Below, piece by piece: positions 1 to 9,415 of a DNA stretch of 64,000 nt. Position numbers and translations under genes: made by a program. The notes beneath the pieces were generated by a model. The model did no database searches, was not told the origin of the DNA, and was given only the letters and a program-made list of their open reading frames with translations. The stretch covers positions 220,591 through 284,590 of the forward strand of contig CAJJAW010000003.1 of the NCBI GenBank assembly GCA_905182195.1. The letters run 5' to 3'. Numbering within the stretch: the first letter of the stretch is position 1; each line of letters starts with the position of its first letter. Source of the stretch: Alphaproteobacteria bacterium UBA4588. GTDB lineage: Bacteria; Pseudomonadota; Alphaproteobacteria; Rhodobacterales; Rhodobacteraceae.

Positions 1-501
1 TGACAATTCCACACCATCAACACTAAGAACTACAAAGCCCATTCCGTCAGCCAATCCAGCGATTACGGCAGAGCCATCTTCGTCTATGCGCACGAGATCG
101 AACTTGGGTGCAGCCACAGGGTTCATTTTTGGCTGTACTGCCGCTAAGGGCGTATCCGTTTCTTTCGATATTTCGTTCTGGTTTTGCTTGAGCGGTAGAA
201 TAGTCGGAGCACCTTCGGTCGGCGGCGAAGCCACAGCCACCTCTTGCGCTTCCACCGTTTCAGGTGCGTCAGTAATCTTTGCATCAACACTATCCACAGT
301 TGCTGGTACTTCACCAACAGCAGCAGGTAGCTGCGTTTCTTCAGCCGCCTCTTGAGAAACATCCGAAAGACTTTCGGGCTCAACCAAAATACGAATTTGC
401 GGATAAAACCACCAGGCAAGACCCAAAATAACTAAAATAGACCAAATAACATTGGAAAATCGTTTTTTACTAGCGTCCACACTCTTCTCAGAATCGCTCA
501 T
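1..501 (-). CDS. LysM-type membrane-anchored protein, N-terminal part (partial)
   Basis: The reading frame opens with ATG at 501 (MSDSEKSVDASKKR) and runs without a stop off the left edge, giving 167 visible residues. The ORF track lists only a shadow in another frame. A short charged N-terminus is followed by one hydrophobic segment (about residues 18-36, VIWSILVILGLAWWF), then a long Pro/Ala/Glu/Val-rich linker, then a conserved-looking stretch FDLVRIDEDGSAVIAGLA. That arrangement resembles Rhodobacterales LysM peptidoglycan-binding proteins, where the LysM domain is C-terminal and would lie outside this window, so the family call is by resemblance only. It would sit in the inner membrane with a periplasmic body. 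It is divergent from the LOG gene. Confidence 0.6.
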   Translation of the reverse strand, partial: MSDSEKSVDASKKRFSNVIWSILVILGLAWWFYPQIRILVEPESLSDVSQEAAEETQLPAAVGEVPATVDSVDAKITDAPETVEAQEVAVASPPTEGAPTILPLKQNQNEISKETDTPLAAVQPKMNPVAAPKFDLVRIDEDGSAVIAGLADGMGFVVLSVDGVELS

Positions 502-581
502 TTAGCTGCATTCCCCCAATGGCTAACTTATGCTATCAGGCACAGGATACCTGTCCAGCAAGAACTGAGGAAATTATTAGT

Positions 582-1142
582 ATGACGAAATCAATATGTG
601 TGTTCTGTGGGGCGCGGATGGGAAATAACTCAGATTTTGGCCAATCGGCACTAGATTTAGGTTACGTAATAGCCAAAAATGAATGGCGCTTGGTCTATGG
701 TGCGGGCGACGTAGGTCTTATGGGCGCAGTGGCAGAAGGAGCTCAGGTTTCGGGAGCAGCCACCTTTGGGGTGATCCCCGAACATTTAATGTTGCGTGAA
801 GGAGGCAAGCGGGATCTTGACAATTTCATCATCACCGATGACATGCACAGCCGCAAAAAGCTGATGTTTATCAACAGTGATGCCGTCGTTCTTTTGCCGG
901 GCGGTGTGGGCTCTATGGAAGAGTTTTTTGAAGTGCTCACATGGGCTCAACTGAAATTGCACAGCCGACCAATCGTTGTGGCAAATATCGCCACTTATTG
1001 GCAGCCAATGCTAGATCTCATCGATCACATTATTACCTCTGGGTTTGCTGATCCTAGTTTGCGCGAACTGTTTTCAGTGGCTCAAACTGTTGGCGAGATT
1101 GAAACCACCTTGCGCTCGGCTTTGAACACAGCAACCGTATAG
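582..1142 (+). CDS. LOG family protein (cytokinin riboside 5'-monophosphate phosphoribohydrolase type)
   Basis: Cytosolic enzyme of the lysine-decarboxylase-like Rossmann family, which cleaves N6-modified or plain AMP-type nucleotides to free base and ribose 5-phosphate. The 186-residue protein shows ICVFCGAR at the N-terminus, MHSRKKLM and the signature PGGVGSMEEF (around residue 106), where the usual Thr after the second Gly is Ser. The start at 582 is chosen over the upstream ORF start at 519 because MTKSICVFCG matches the family N-terminus and a GAGGAA motif lies upstream. The 3' end overlaps the convergent rarD gene by 61 bp, an unusually long convergent overlap. The true substrate cannot be told from sequence. 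Confidence 0.85.
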   Translation: MTKSICVFCGARMGNNSDFGQSALDLGYVIAKNEWRLVYGAGDVGLMGAVAEGAQVSGAATFGVIPEHLMLREGGKRDLDNFIITDDMHSRKKLMFINSDAVVLLPGGVGSMEEFFEVLTWAQLKLHSRPIVVANIATYWQPMLDLIDHIITSGFADPSLRELFSVAQTVGEIETTLRSALNTATV

Positions 1143-1960
1143 AAGGCCAATGCTGTCCAGATCAAACCAATTGCAATCATGTGCCACCCAGTCAGCACCT
1201 CACCCAGCAGCACTATTGCGCAGAAAAATTGCAGCACAGGGTTAAGATACTGGACTAAGCCGACCGTGGCCATGCGTACGGTTTGGGTGGCATAAGTCAT
1301 TAGCATTAACGGTCCGGCCGTGATCAAACCTGAAAACATTAACAACGCCAGGGTTGGTGCATCTGGCATACTACCAAACCACCACAAATATGCTACTGCA
1401 AAGGGCAACAACAGCACAACCTCCAGGGTCACTGATACTACAGAATCGACCTTAATAATGCGTTTTAACAGGCCATAAATTCCAAATGTAATCGAGATGA
1501 TCATCGCCAACCAAGGCGCGCTGCCTAAGCCATAAGTCAAAGCCATAACTGCGATCACAGCCAGTGCTACCGAGACCCACTGCAATTTGGATAGGGTTTC
1601 ACGAAACACAACCAACCCCAGAAGCACCATCACCAAAGGAAAAATGTAATAGCCAAGAGAGGATTCCGTGACACGCCCGGCCCCCACAGAGAAAATAAAC
1701 ACATACCAATTAATTCCAATCATTACCCCAGCCAGAAGTATTAAAGCCATTGTTTTTGGCAATTTCATGACCCGTAAAGTTTCACCCCGCCGACCGGTGA
1801 GCGCAATCACGACCGCAAATGTCACGACAGACCAAAGTGTACGGTGTGATAAAATTTCCTCAGGGCCAAGATGGCTCAGAAACGAATAATAGAGAGGCGC
1901 AAAGCCCCAGGTGAGACAGGCCAGGAGCATCGCAATCGCACCTTTAACAGGTTGTGTCAT
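1082..1960 (-). CDS. rarD: EamA-family transporter RarD
   Basis: Inner-membrane drug/metabolite transporter of the RarD subfamily, about ten predicted membrane helices in 292 residues. The N-terminus (TQPVKGAIAMLLACLTWG, then LSHRTLWS) matches the RarD pattern, which differs from ordinary EamA proteins in that region. In the second half QYLNPVLQF is a further family marker. The physiological substrate of RarD proteins is not established; names such as chloramphenicol-sensitive protein are historical. The gene is convergent with LOG and its last 61 bp lie inside the LOG frame. It is transcribed in the same direction as sodB, from which it is separated by a terminator. Confidence 0.85.
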   Translation of the reverse strand: MTQPVKGAIAMLLACLTWGFAPLYYSFLSHLGPEEILSHRTLWSVVTFAVVIALTGRRGETLRVMKLPKTMALILLAGVMIGINWYVFIFSVGAGRVTESSLGYYIFPLVMVLLGLVVFRETLSKLQWVSVALAVIAVMALTYGLGSAPWLAMIISITFGIYGLLKRIIKVDSVVSVTLEVVLLLPFAVAYLWWFGSMPDAPTLALLMFSGLITAGPLMLMTYATQTVRMATVGLVQYLNPVLQFFCAIVLLGEVLTGWHMIAIGLIWTALAFYTVAVFKAERKVVSISPTV

Positions 1961-2001
1961 AATCAGCCTACCACTTAAATTAAGCCTATAATTTGGAACA
2001 T

Positions 2002-2034
2002 AAAAAAAGCCTGCATAAATAGTTTCCTGCAGGC
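2002..2034 (-). terminator. Rho-independent terminator of sodB
   Basis: On the minus strand a 7-bp GC-rich stem (GCCTGCA / TGCAGGC) with a 12-nt loop is followed directly by a run of seven T. It lies just after the sodB stop codon and before rarD, so it should end sodB transcripts. Confidence 0.8.
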
Positions 2035-2064
2035 CTTCCTAAGTTAAACTTTGTTTCTCACCAA

Positions 2065-2664
2065 TTACATACGGCTTGCAACATTCTCCCAGTTAACAAG
2101 CTTATCAAGAAAATTTGACAAATATACCGGACGTTTATTGCGAAAATCTATGTAATAGGAATGCTCCCAAACGTCACAGCCCAAAAGTGCTGTTTGACCA
2201 AAACAGAGAGGGTTTACACCATTTTCTGTTTTGGTGACAGCTAAGGACCCGTCTGCATTTTTTACCAACCAGCACCAGCCAGAACCAAATTGACTAGCAC
2301 CTGCTGCAGCAAATGAGGTTTTAAAGTCTGCAACAGAACCAAAATTTTCGACTAGCGCAGCTTCCAAAGTGCCGGGCATTTTGCTCTCTCCTGGGCCCAT
2401 CATTTCCCAAAACTGGTTGTGATTCCACAGCTGGCTGATGTTGTTGAACGTACCGTTTTGCGCAACTGACGAAGCGTCGTATGTACCTACAATGATTTCT
2501 TCAAGGGATTTACCATCCCAATCCGTACCCGCAATCGCAGCGTTGCCATTTGTTACATAGGCGTTGTGATGCAAATCATGGTGGAATTCCATAGTTTCTG
2601 CAGACATGCCTTTTGAGGTCAATGCATCATGGGCGTAGGGAAGATCTGGTAGTGTGAAAGCCAT
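2065..2664 (-). CDS. sodB: Superoxide dismutase [Fe]
   Basis: Cytosolic iron-type superoxide dismutase, converting superoxide to oxygen and hydrogen peroxide. The 199 residues are the usual length. Metal ligands are visible in the expected places: the first His in METMEFHHDLHHN-like context (around residue 28), His in LWNHNQFWEMM, and Asp and His in CDVWEHSYYIDF. The context GSGWCWLV is also typical. Fe rather than Mn is inferred from overall similarity to alphaproteobacterial SodB, not proven. It is a single-gene unit with its own terminator, lying between rarD and the sarcosine oxidase operon, whose flavin chemistry generates peroxide. Confidence 0.93.
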   Translation of the reverse strand: MAFTLPDLPYAHDALTSKGMSAETMEFHHDLHHNAYVTNGNAAIAGTDWDGKSLEEIIVGTYDASSVAQNGTFNNISQLWNHNQFWEMMGPGESKMPGTLEAALVENFGSVADFKTSFAAAGASQFGSGWCWLVKNADGSLAVTKTENGVNPLCFGQTALLGCDVWEHSYYIDFRNKRPVYLSNFLDKLVNWENVASRM

Positions 2665-2773
2665 AAGGGCAATCCTTTCAATGTTAGGTTAAAGTGGGTT
2701 ATTTTGATCATACGAGGTAACGCCACAGAACAAAATAGCCTTTAGAGATGTTGTTAAAAATAAGATTTCAACT

Positions 2774-3316
2774 CTATTGGAAAACCTCTGAGCCATGTGC
2801 TGCAGCCGCAGAGAACAACGCAAAGACATAGTCCTGAACAGATCGAAAACAGATCAGACTGATCATATCATCTTTTTCCATGAACACTGCCCCCGCGACT
2901 TGCGCAAACCGTGTCCTGTTAAAACTGCCGACCGGGAACTGCGCCGGATGGGTGTCCATGGGTGCTAGCTTTGCTAGCACCTCACGTACATGTGCGCCAG
3001 TTAAGATGAACTTAGCCCGTGCATCTGAGACATCCTCAAGCAAGACATGCAGCCCACTAAGGGCGGTATCAAGGCTGGAATATAGTTTTTGCGCCTCTGC
3101 ACTTGGGGCAATGATTAATAACTCATCAGGAGACATCCACGCTAGAGTGCATGCGCCGGCGGTCGCACATGCGCCAGGCTTTGGTAACGCCACGCTCATT
3201 GCTAATTTCAAAGCCGCCTTGATCTTTGTTGATGCCAAATTAGCACGTAGCGTAAACATACTTTGATCCATAATTTGGCTGACGTTAACATATCCCTGAA
3301 ACTCACGATTAGGCAT
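2774..3316 (-). CDS. soxG: Sarcosine oxidase gamma subunit
   Basis: Smallest non-metal subunit of the heterotetrameric sarcosine oxidase, about 180 residues starting MPNREFQGYVNVSQ. The family is related to the aminomethyltransferase/GcvT fold, and SDARAKFILTGAHVREVLAKL and RTRFAQVAGAVFM-type segments fit it. The ORF track starts 42 bp upstream, but ATG 3316 overlaps the soxA stop by 8 bp (ATGCCTAA), the usual coupled arrangement, so it is preferred. It is the last gene of the soxBDAG operon and its partners are encoded immediately upstream. Confidence 0.88.
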   Translation of the reverse strand: MPNREFQGYVNVSQIMDQSMFTLRANLASTKIKAALKLAMSVALPKPGACATAGACTLAWMSPDELLIIAPSAEAQKLYSSLDTALSGLHVLLEDVSDARAKFILTGAHVREVLAKLAPMDTHPAQFPVGSFNRTRFAQVAGAVFMEKDDMISLICFRSVQDYVFALFSAAAAHGSEVFQ

Positions 3317-6300
3317 TTGGCTTCTCCCCTTCCGGATCATAAAATACCGGACTGACAATCTTGGCCTTTACGGGTGGCGCTCCAATTTTTGTAAAAGACA
3401 GCACTTCGCCCATCCGATCGGGTCCATTATGCACCAGACCCATTGCGATGCCCTTACCTAAGGTTGGCGAATGATAGGTTGAAGTCACCCGACCTTCGGT
3501 GTTGGTTTGACCGTTAGCGTTTTGACCCTTAGCAATGGCATAAGATCCATCCTCCAGGACAGAGCCATCGAGAGTTTCCAATCCAACCAGCTGCCAACGA
3601 TTTGGATTGTCCATGAACGGGCGCTGTTGCGCACGTTTGCCAAGAAAATCTTCCTTTTTCTTGGAAATAGCCCAGCCCAAGCCAAGATCCTGGGGGATAA
3701 CGGTACCGTCGGTTTCATCACCAATCATAATAAAGCCTTTTTCAGCCCGCATGATGTGCAAACACTCAGTGCCATAGGGCATGACGCCAAATTCAGCCCC
3801 GGCCTCCACCAGCATTTCCCAGAATTCTAAGCCACGACTTGCTGGGACTGCAATTTCGTAAGATAGCTCACCCGAAAAAGAAATCCGGTAAGCCCGGCAG
3901 GTAATCCCACCGATCTCACCATCAGCCCAAGCCATAAAGGGCAGAGCGTCCGCAGAGACTTGCATACCACCTAGCTTTTCCAGAACTTTGCGGGAATTTG
4001 GGCCAACCACTGCCACTTGCGCCAATTCTTCAGTAATATTGACTACCCAGACTTGCCAGTCCCACCATTCAGTTTGCAACCATTCTTCCATGTGGGCGTG
4101 AATGCGATCTGCGCCACCAGAGGTTGTGTGGCATAACCACGTTTGATCATCAATCCGCGCCACAACCCCATCATCCGACAAAAACCCGTTTTCTGAACAC
4201 ATTAACCCATAGCGACAGCGCCCCAACTTTAAATTAGACATCATATTCGTGTACATCATGTCCAGAAACTTACCCGCATCAGGGCCTTTGACTACAATTT
4301 TCCCAAGAGTAGAGGCATCGAGAAGACCCAGTTTTTCACGAGTGTTGATCACTTCACGCCACACCGCTTGGTCGGTGGTTTCGCCTGACTGTAAATAGGC
4401 ATAGGGGCGCCGCCATCCTCCGACGGGCTCCCAGTCTGCTCCATGATCATCATGCCACTCATGCATGGCAGTTTTACGAATTGGTTGGAACAATTCGCCA
4501 CGCGCTTCGCCGGCCAAAGATGCCATGGATATGGGCGTATAGGGAGGACGGAACGTAGTAGTTCCAACGTCCGGGATGTCTGCATTTAAAGCTTTAGATA
4601 ATACCGCAAGACCATTGATATTGCTTAGTTTTCCTTGGTCTGTTGCCATGCCCAATGTGGTGTATCGTTTGGCATGCTCCACACTTTCAAATCCTTCTTG
4701 GGCAGCCAATTGCACATCGCTAACTTTCACGTCATTTTGAAAATCTAGCCAGGCCTTGGACCGCAATTTATAACTCGCACCCTGTGGCATTAACCAAACG
4801 GGAGATAGTGGTACTTCTTCAGCATCCTCTGCCTCTGCAGTTTTAATTTTTTTAACTTTTCCAGTGGCATTATACGCCGCAGCGGTTCCCTGGATGGCTG
4901 CATCTACCATGCAGCTAGCACTGCGCAAATGGCCATTGGCCAACCCAGCCACCCGCACAAATCCTGCACCGTCTATACCCAGGGGTGGCTTATCTGGATC
5001 CGGGCGGAACATGGCTTGATCCACATCCCAAAAAAGCTTGCCGCCACAATGTGACCATAGATGTACAACGGGAGACCACCCACCCGACATTGCAACAACA
5101 TCGCAGCCAATTTCCTCTAACACAGCACCTTCTCCAGCCTGCGCACAAATTTGAACTCCAGTTACGCGTTTACTACCAATCACTTTGGCGATGCCACGAC
5201 CCAACTCAACTCGAATACCAACTGCAATAGCCTCAGCCATCAACACCCCCCCCCCTTCGGCGCGCGCGTCCAAGATCACGGGCACATCAAGTCCAGCCTT
5301 TTTTAGCCTTAGCGCGGTACGGTATGCATCATCGTTGTTGGTAACAACAACCGTACGGTCTCCTGGCGACACTGCATAGTTCACCACGTAATCACGCACA
5401 GCAGAGGCCAGCATAACGCCAGGAATGTCATTTCCTGCAAATGACAAGGGGCGCTCAATAGCGCCTGTAGCTGTTATGATTTGTTTGCAGCGTACCCGCC
5501 ATAGCCGGTGCCGAGGACGCCCATCTCCAGGAGTATGGTCTGCAATCCGCTCGTAAGCGAGCGCATAGCCATGGTCATATACACCAGCTCCTTGGGTACG
5601 GTGTCGTATTACTACATTTTCACATGCAGAAAGAGCCACCACAGTTTCATGTACCCAATCCTCAGCAGATATACCGTCTATCGTGGCACCATCTACCGGA
5701 GCGCGCCCACCCCAATGCGCAGTTTGCTCAACCAGTAAAACTCGAACCCCAGTAGCGGCTGCAGATTTAGCAGCTTGAAGGCCCGCAATACCACCACCAA
5801 CGATCATTACTTCACAAAAATGATAATAGTGCTCGTATTTATCAGAATCCCGCGCCTTAGGTGCCTTACCGAGACCCGCAGATTTACGGATAATGGGCTC
5901 ATAAACATGCTTCCAAAAGGACCGTGGATGAATAAACATCTTGTAGTAAAAACCTGCGGGCAAAAACCGAGCCAGCTTTGAATTTATTGCACCAACGTCA
6001 AATTCCAGTGATGGGAAATGATTTTGTGAAGTAGCAGTCAAGCCGCCAAACGTTTCTGTGGTAGTAGCCCGGGCATTAGGTTCAAAATGACCCTCTGCGC
6101 CCAAATTCATCAGTGCATTAGGCTCTTCCCCACCAGAGGCCACCACTCCACGTGGACGGTGGTATTTAAACGACCGCCCCATGAGCATTTGGTCATTAGC
6201 TAGAAGGGACGCCGCGAGGCTATCTCCCTCAAAGCCGGTCATAACCTTGCCATTAAATGTGAATTTAATAGCTTTGGACCGATTAATTAGCCGGCCGTGG

Positions 6301-6320
6301 TTGGCAAGACGGGTGCTCAT
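3309..6320 (-). CDS. soxA: Sarcosine oxidase alpha subunit
   Basis: Large subunit of the cytosolic tetrameric sarcosine oxidase, which demethylates sarcosine to glycine, passing the methyl group to tetrahydrofolate as methylene-THF. The 1003 residues are the normal length. An N-terminal ferredoxin-like fold without cluster cysteines (about 20-100, ending MGRSFKYHRPRG) is followed by a dinucleotide-binding motif VGGGIAGLQAAKSA (around 175) and a C-terminal GcvT/aminomethyltransferase-type domain (about 610-990) that binds folate. One oddity is an uninterrupted run of ten G residues (C10 at 5246-5255 on the plus strand) within codons for EGGGVLM; it is in frame here but is a slippage-prone site. 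Confidence 0.95.
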   Translation of the reverse strand: MSTRLANHGRLINRSKAIKFTFNGKVMTGFEGDSLAASLLANDQMLMGRSFKYHRPRGVVASGGEEPNALMNLGAEGHFEPNARATTTETFGGLTATSQNHFPSLEFDVGAINSKLARFLPAGFYYKMFIHPRSFWKHVYEPIIRKSAGLGKAPKARDSDKYEHYYHFCEVMIVGGGIAGLQAAKSAAATGVRVLLVEQTAHWGGRAPVDGATIDGISAEDWVHETVVALSACENVVIRHRTQGAGVYDHGYALAYERIADHTPGDGRPRHRLWRVRCKQIITATGAIERPLSFAGNDIPGVMLASAVRDYVVNYAVSPGDRTVVVTNNDDAYRTALRLKKAGLDVPVILDARAEGGGVLMAEAIAVGIRVELGRGIAKVIGSKRVTGVQICAQAGEGAVLEEIGCDVVAMSGGWSPVVHLWSHCGGKLFWDVDQAMFRPDPDKPPLGIDGAGFVRVAGLANGHLRSASCMVDAAIQGTAAAYNATGKVKKIKTAEAEDAEEVPLSPVWLMPQGASYKLRSKAWLDFQNDVKVSDVQLAAQEGFESVEHAKRYTTLGMATDQGKLSNINGLAVLSKALNADIPDVGTTTFRPPYTPISMASLAGEARGELFQPIRKTAMHEWHDDHGADWEPVGGWRRPYAYLQSGETTDQAVWREVINTREKLGLLDASTLGKIVVKGPDAGKFLDMMYTNMMSNLKLGRCRYGLMCSENGFLSDDGVVARIDDQTWLCHTTSGGADRIHAHMEEWLQTEWWDWQVWVVNITEELAQVAVVGPNSRKVLEKLGGMQVSADALPFMAWADGEIGGITCRAYRISFSGELSYEIAVPASRGLEFWEMLVEAGAEFGVMPYGTECLHIMRAEKGFIMIGDETDGTVIPQDLGLGWAISKKKEDFLGKRAQQRPFMDNPNRWQLVGLETLDGSVLEDGSYAIAKGQNANGQTNTEGRVTSTYHSPTLGKGIAMGLVHNGPDRMGEVLSFTKIGAPPVKAKIVSPVFYDPEGEKPNA

Positions 6321-6387
6321 TGGGCAGCTCCAGATTGGCTGACGTAAAGTACGGCTCTAACTAAACTATTTTGAGTTAGAAGAAAAA

Positions 6388-6717
6388 TCATGAGAAATTC
6401 CTCCAAGACCAGCCGGGCCGTTTGGCAGTTATGGCGTCCTTGATCACTCGGGGCGGCTCGAGCGTTTGTGCCTTATAGGTTCCAAATACCTCCAGCGTCG
6501 CAGTGCAGCGGGCTGCATGGAACCATTTCCCACACCCCGCAGCACAACGCCAGCGTTCGAAATGTAGACCTTTGGGATTAGCGCGGCCGAAGAGGTAACC
6601 TTCAAAGTCTTGATCAGATGAGCCAGGCCCAAAGCGTGTGAGATGCGCCTCACCACCAGCGGCAAGTTCGGTTTCGTCTTTATCACGCCCACAGTAGGGG
6701 CAGTTTAGGATGAGCAT
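6388..6717 (-). CDS. soxD: Sarcosine oxidase delta subunit
   Basis: Zinc-binding small subunit (109 residues) of tetrameric sarcosine oxidase. The N-terminal CPYCG pair and the downstream WRCAAGCGKWFHAARC segment supply Cys/His residues matching the known zinc site of the delta subunit. The RBS GGAG before ATG 6717 supports the start. It lies between soxB and soxA with gaps of about 90 and 67 bp, looser than in many operons where soxD touches soxA, but no terminator is visible in either gap, so co-transcription is likely. Confidence 0.9.
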   Translation of the reverse strand: MLILNCPYCGRDKDETELAAGGEAHLTRFGPGSSDQDFEGYLFGRANPKGLHFERWRCAAGCGKWFHAARCTATLEVFGTYKAQTLEPPRVIKDAITAKRPGWSWRNFS

Positions 6718-6808
6718 ATTGAAGCTCCATGTTTGAACTCTAAATGAGCAACTCCAAGCGCGCTCATGACAATGTCATTGAAAATAACATACGGGTGTAT
6801 ACATTCCA

Positions 6809-8053
6809 TTAATGCGCCACCCCTGCAGCTACACTTTCGTCAATGAAGCGGCCGGCGCGGAAACGGTCCAGACCAAAATCGGCTGTCAGAGGACTTTCCC
6901 CTTTAGCCATCAGCTCGGCAAACCCCCAGCCAGATCCAGGAATAGCCTTAAAACCGCCAGTGCCCCATCCACAATTGATGAAAGTATTGCCCAGTGGGGT
7001 TTTACTAAGGATCGGTGAGCGGTCGCCAGTGACATCAACAATCCCACCCCAGTGGCGCAGCATTTTTAGGCGCGAGACCATTGGGAAGGTTTCAATAAGC
7101 GCACGCACTGTTTCCTCAAGATGGTGAAACGAGCCACGTTGCGTATAGGCATTATAGGCATCTGTACCTCCACCTATTACCATTTCACCCTTGTCAGATT
7201 GGCTCATATAGCCGTGAACTGTATTGGCCATAACAACCACATCCATGCAAGGTTTGATGGGTTCGCTGACCAGCGCTTGCAGCGGAACAGATTCGATAGG
7301 AAGCTGGAAGCCTGCCATATCAGCCACGACAGAGGCATGCCCCGCAACAACCATCCCGAGTTTCTTACAACTTATGTGGCCACGTGAGGTGTCAACGCCG
7401 GTAACATTACCGCCCTGTTGGTTGATGCCAGTTACTTCAGTCTTCTGCAAAATATGCATGCCCATGTCAGAGCAGGCTCGAGCGTAGCCCCAAGCCACCG
7501 CATCATGGCGCGCAGAGCCTCCACGCGGCTGCCAATGCGCGCCCAACACTGGGTAGCGCGGGCCATCAATATTCATAATTGGGCAAAGCTCTTTCACGCG
7601 GGCGGGGCTAATGAATTCCGTTTTTACACCTTGGAGAGAATTAGCGTGAGACGTACGTTGGTAGCCACGAATTTCGTGCTGGGTTTGCGCCAACATCATC
7701 ACACCCCGAGGGCTAAACATAACGTTATAGTTCAGGTCTTGGCTGAGGGTCTCATATAATGAGCGGGCCTTTTCATAGATTGCCGCCGAAGGATCCTGCA
7801 GATAGTTAGAGCGGATTATAGTGGTGTTACGCCCCGTGTTGCCACCGCCCAACCAGCCTTTTTCTATCACCGCCACATTGGTGATACCAAAATTTTTACC
7901 AAGGTAATAGGCCGTGGCCAGGCCATGCCCACCTGCGCCAATGATGATCACATCATAGGATTTTTTGGGCTCAGGGTTGGCCCAAGTACGGCGCCAACCA
8001 CTGTGTTGGCGCATGGCTTCGCGCGCGACTGCAAATACTGAGTTACGTTTCAT
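6809..8053 (-). CDS. soxB: Sarcosine oxidase beta subunit
   Basis: FAD/FMN-binding catalytic subunit that oxidises sarcosine with release of hydrogen peroxide. The 414 residues match the family. YDVIIIGAGGHGLATAYYLG near residue 35 is the FAD-binding motif, and the GAHWQPRGGSARHDAVAWG region carries the histidines of the family's covalent FMN attachment region; which of them bears the FMN was not resolved here. The start is supported by AGGGG upstream. It is first in the operon soxB-soxD-soxA-soxG and is divergent from ccmI; the 168-bp gap must hold both promoters. Glycine betaine/sarcosine use is common in marine roseobacters. Confidence 0.94.
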   Translation of the reverse strand: MKRNSVFAVAREAMRQHSGWRRTWANPEPKKSYDVIIIGAGGHGLATAYYLGKNFGITNVAVIEKGWLGGGNTGRNTTIIRSNYLQDPSAAIYEKARSLYETLSQDLNYNVMFSPRGVMMLAQTQHEIRGYQRTSHANSLQGVKTEFISPARVKELCPIMNIDGPRYPVLGAHWQPRGGSARHDAVAWGYARACSDMGMHILQKTEVTGINQQGGNVTGVDTSRGHISCKKLGMVVAGHASVVADMAGFQLPIESVPLQALVSEPIKPCMDVVVMANTVHGYMSQSDKGEMVIGGGTDAYNAYTQRGSFHHLEETVRALIETFPMVSRLKMLRHWGGIVDVTGDRSPILSKTPLGNTFINCGWGTGGFKAIPGSGWGFAELMAKGESPLTADFGLDRFRAGRFIDESVAAGVAH

Positions 8054-8221
8054 ATCGGAATCCCCTGTGGGTACTTGGCCTTCTTATCTGTGATAATTGG
8101 GTCAAACAGCACCCCATGAGCGCCACAGTGTGAAATTATTGCGACATATAATAAACGAATATAGAGCGATTGTATCTACTGTCATCTAGCAAAACGTTGG
8201 CAAAAGTTTATAGAGATATTT

Positions 8222-9415
8222 ATGATAATTTTATCGGTTCTTTTAGTGTTAGTTATTTTGCTGATTGGAGGCATGTTGCTGCGCAATATGCAGACCTCTA
8301 AAATTACCCCAATGCGTCAAGTGGATGTTTACGCCGAACAGATGCGCAGTCTCGAACGGGACCTTGCAAAAGGTGTCCTTGCGGATGATGAATTTGGCTC
8401 TATGCGTGCTGAAGTTGGACGTCGAATGATATCCGCCGCGCGTTTAGGACCCGACACTGCAGCTACAGTATCAAATGGAGGCTTCCGGACCTTGATTGCA
8501 GTTAGCGTTGCAGCCTGTATCTTGGGAGCAGTGACATATGGCCAAATTGGCAGCCCTGGTGCGCCAGACACTCCCATTGCCGCTCGCTACACACAATCCG
8601 ATGCACTGAGAGCTGCAAGGTTAAGCCAATTAGATGCAGAATCTCAAGCTCCTACCTTGAAAATACCGCAAGACCCCACCTATTTGCAGCTTGTTATTAA
8701 ATTGCGCGCAGCACTCGAAGCCCGCCCCAACGACATTCAGGGCTTTGAATTTTTGGCCAAGTCAGAATCTCGCTTGGGTAATTATGCACACGCCCATGCT
8801 GCTCAAGGCCAAGTCCTAAAATTGAAGGGCAAGGCTGCCAGCCCAGATGACTGGTACACATATGCAGAATTGTTGATGATGGCAGCTGACACCTACATCT
8901 CACAGGAGGCTGAGAATGCATTACGCCAAACTTTGCAACGTGACCCGAGCCACAGTTTAGCCCTGTTTCGAATCGGTATATACTTTGACCAAATTGGTCG
9001 ACCAGATCGTACCTTCGGGATTTGGCGTAAGCTGTTAGAGGCCGGGCCCGAAAGCGCTCCTTATATGCCCCTTATTAGGCGTACGATCACTGATTTGGCT
9101 ATGATAGCTGGGGTGGATTATGAGCCACCAGAGATCAAAGGTCCAACCAGTGATGATATACAGAATGCAGCTGAGATGAGCGATGAGGATCGACGCACCA
9201 TGATTTCAGGCATGGTCACAGGTCTGGCAGACCGCTTGGCAAATGAAGGCGGCCCTGCCTCAGATTGGGCGCAGCTTATTGTAGCCTACGGTGTCCTAGG
9301 TGAGACAGATACTGCGCAAGAAATCCTAAATGAAGCTTTGCAGCTATTTGGTGGAGAGCCTAAAGATCTAGGCATGTTACAGCAAGCCGGCGTCTCGGCT
9401 GGGCTTTCACAATGA
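8222..9415 (+). CDS. ccmI: c-type cytochrome biogenesis protein CcmI
   Basis: Membrane-anchored chaperone that presents apocytochrome c to the heme ligation machinery (System I). The 397 residues begin with a hydrophobic anchor (about 3-20), then the conserved RQVDVYAEQMRSLERDLAKGVL-type cytoplasmic loop, a second membrane segment (about 90-105), and a periplasmic TPR region. It is located apart from the ccmABCDEFGH genes, as is common in Rhodobacterales. Translation appears coupled to ruvX through an ATGA overlap. Cytochrome c maturation is relevant to the cytochrome gene at 24,806. Confidence 0.87.
   Translation: MIILSVLLVLVILLIGGMLLRNMQTSKITPMRQVDVYAEQMRSLERDLAKGVLADDEFGSMRAEVGRRMISAARLGPDTAATVSNGGFRTLIAVSVAACILGAVTYGQIGSPGAPDTPIAARYTQSDALRAARLSQLDAESQAPTLKIPQDPTYLQLVIKLRAALEARPNDIQGFEFLAKSESRLGNYAHAHAAQGQVLKLKGKAASPDDWYTYAELLMMAADTYISQEAENALRQTLQRDPSHSLALFRIGIYFDQIGRPDRTFGIWRKLLEAGPESAPYMPLIRRTITDLAMIAGVDYEPPEIKGPTSDDIQNAAEMSDEDRRTMISGMVTGLADRLANEGGPASDWAQLIVAYGVLGETDTAQEILNEALQLFGGEPKDLGMLQQAGVSAGLSQ

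Noticed and set aside
519-581. Upstream extension of LOG
   Set aside because: The 21 extra residues do not match the family and the later ATG has a better RBS.
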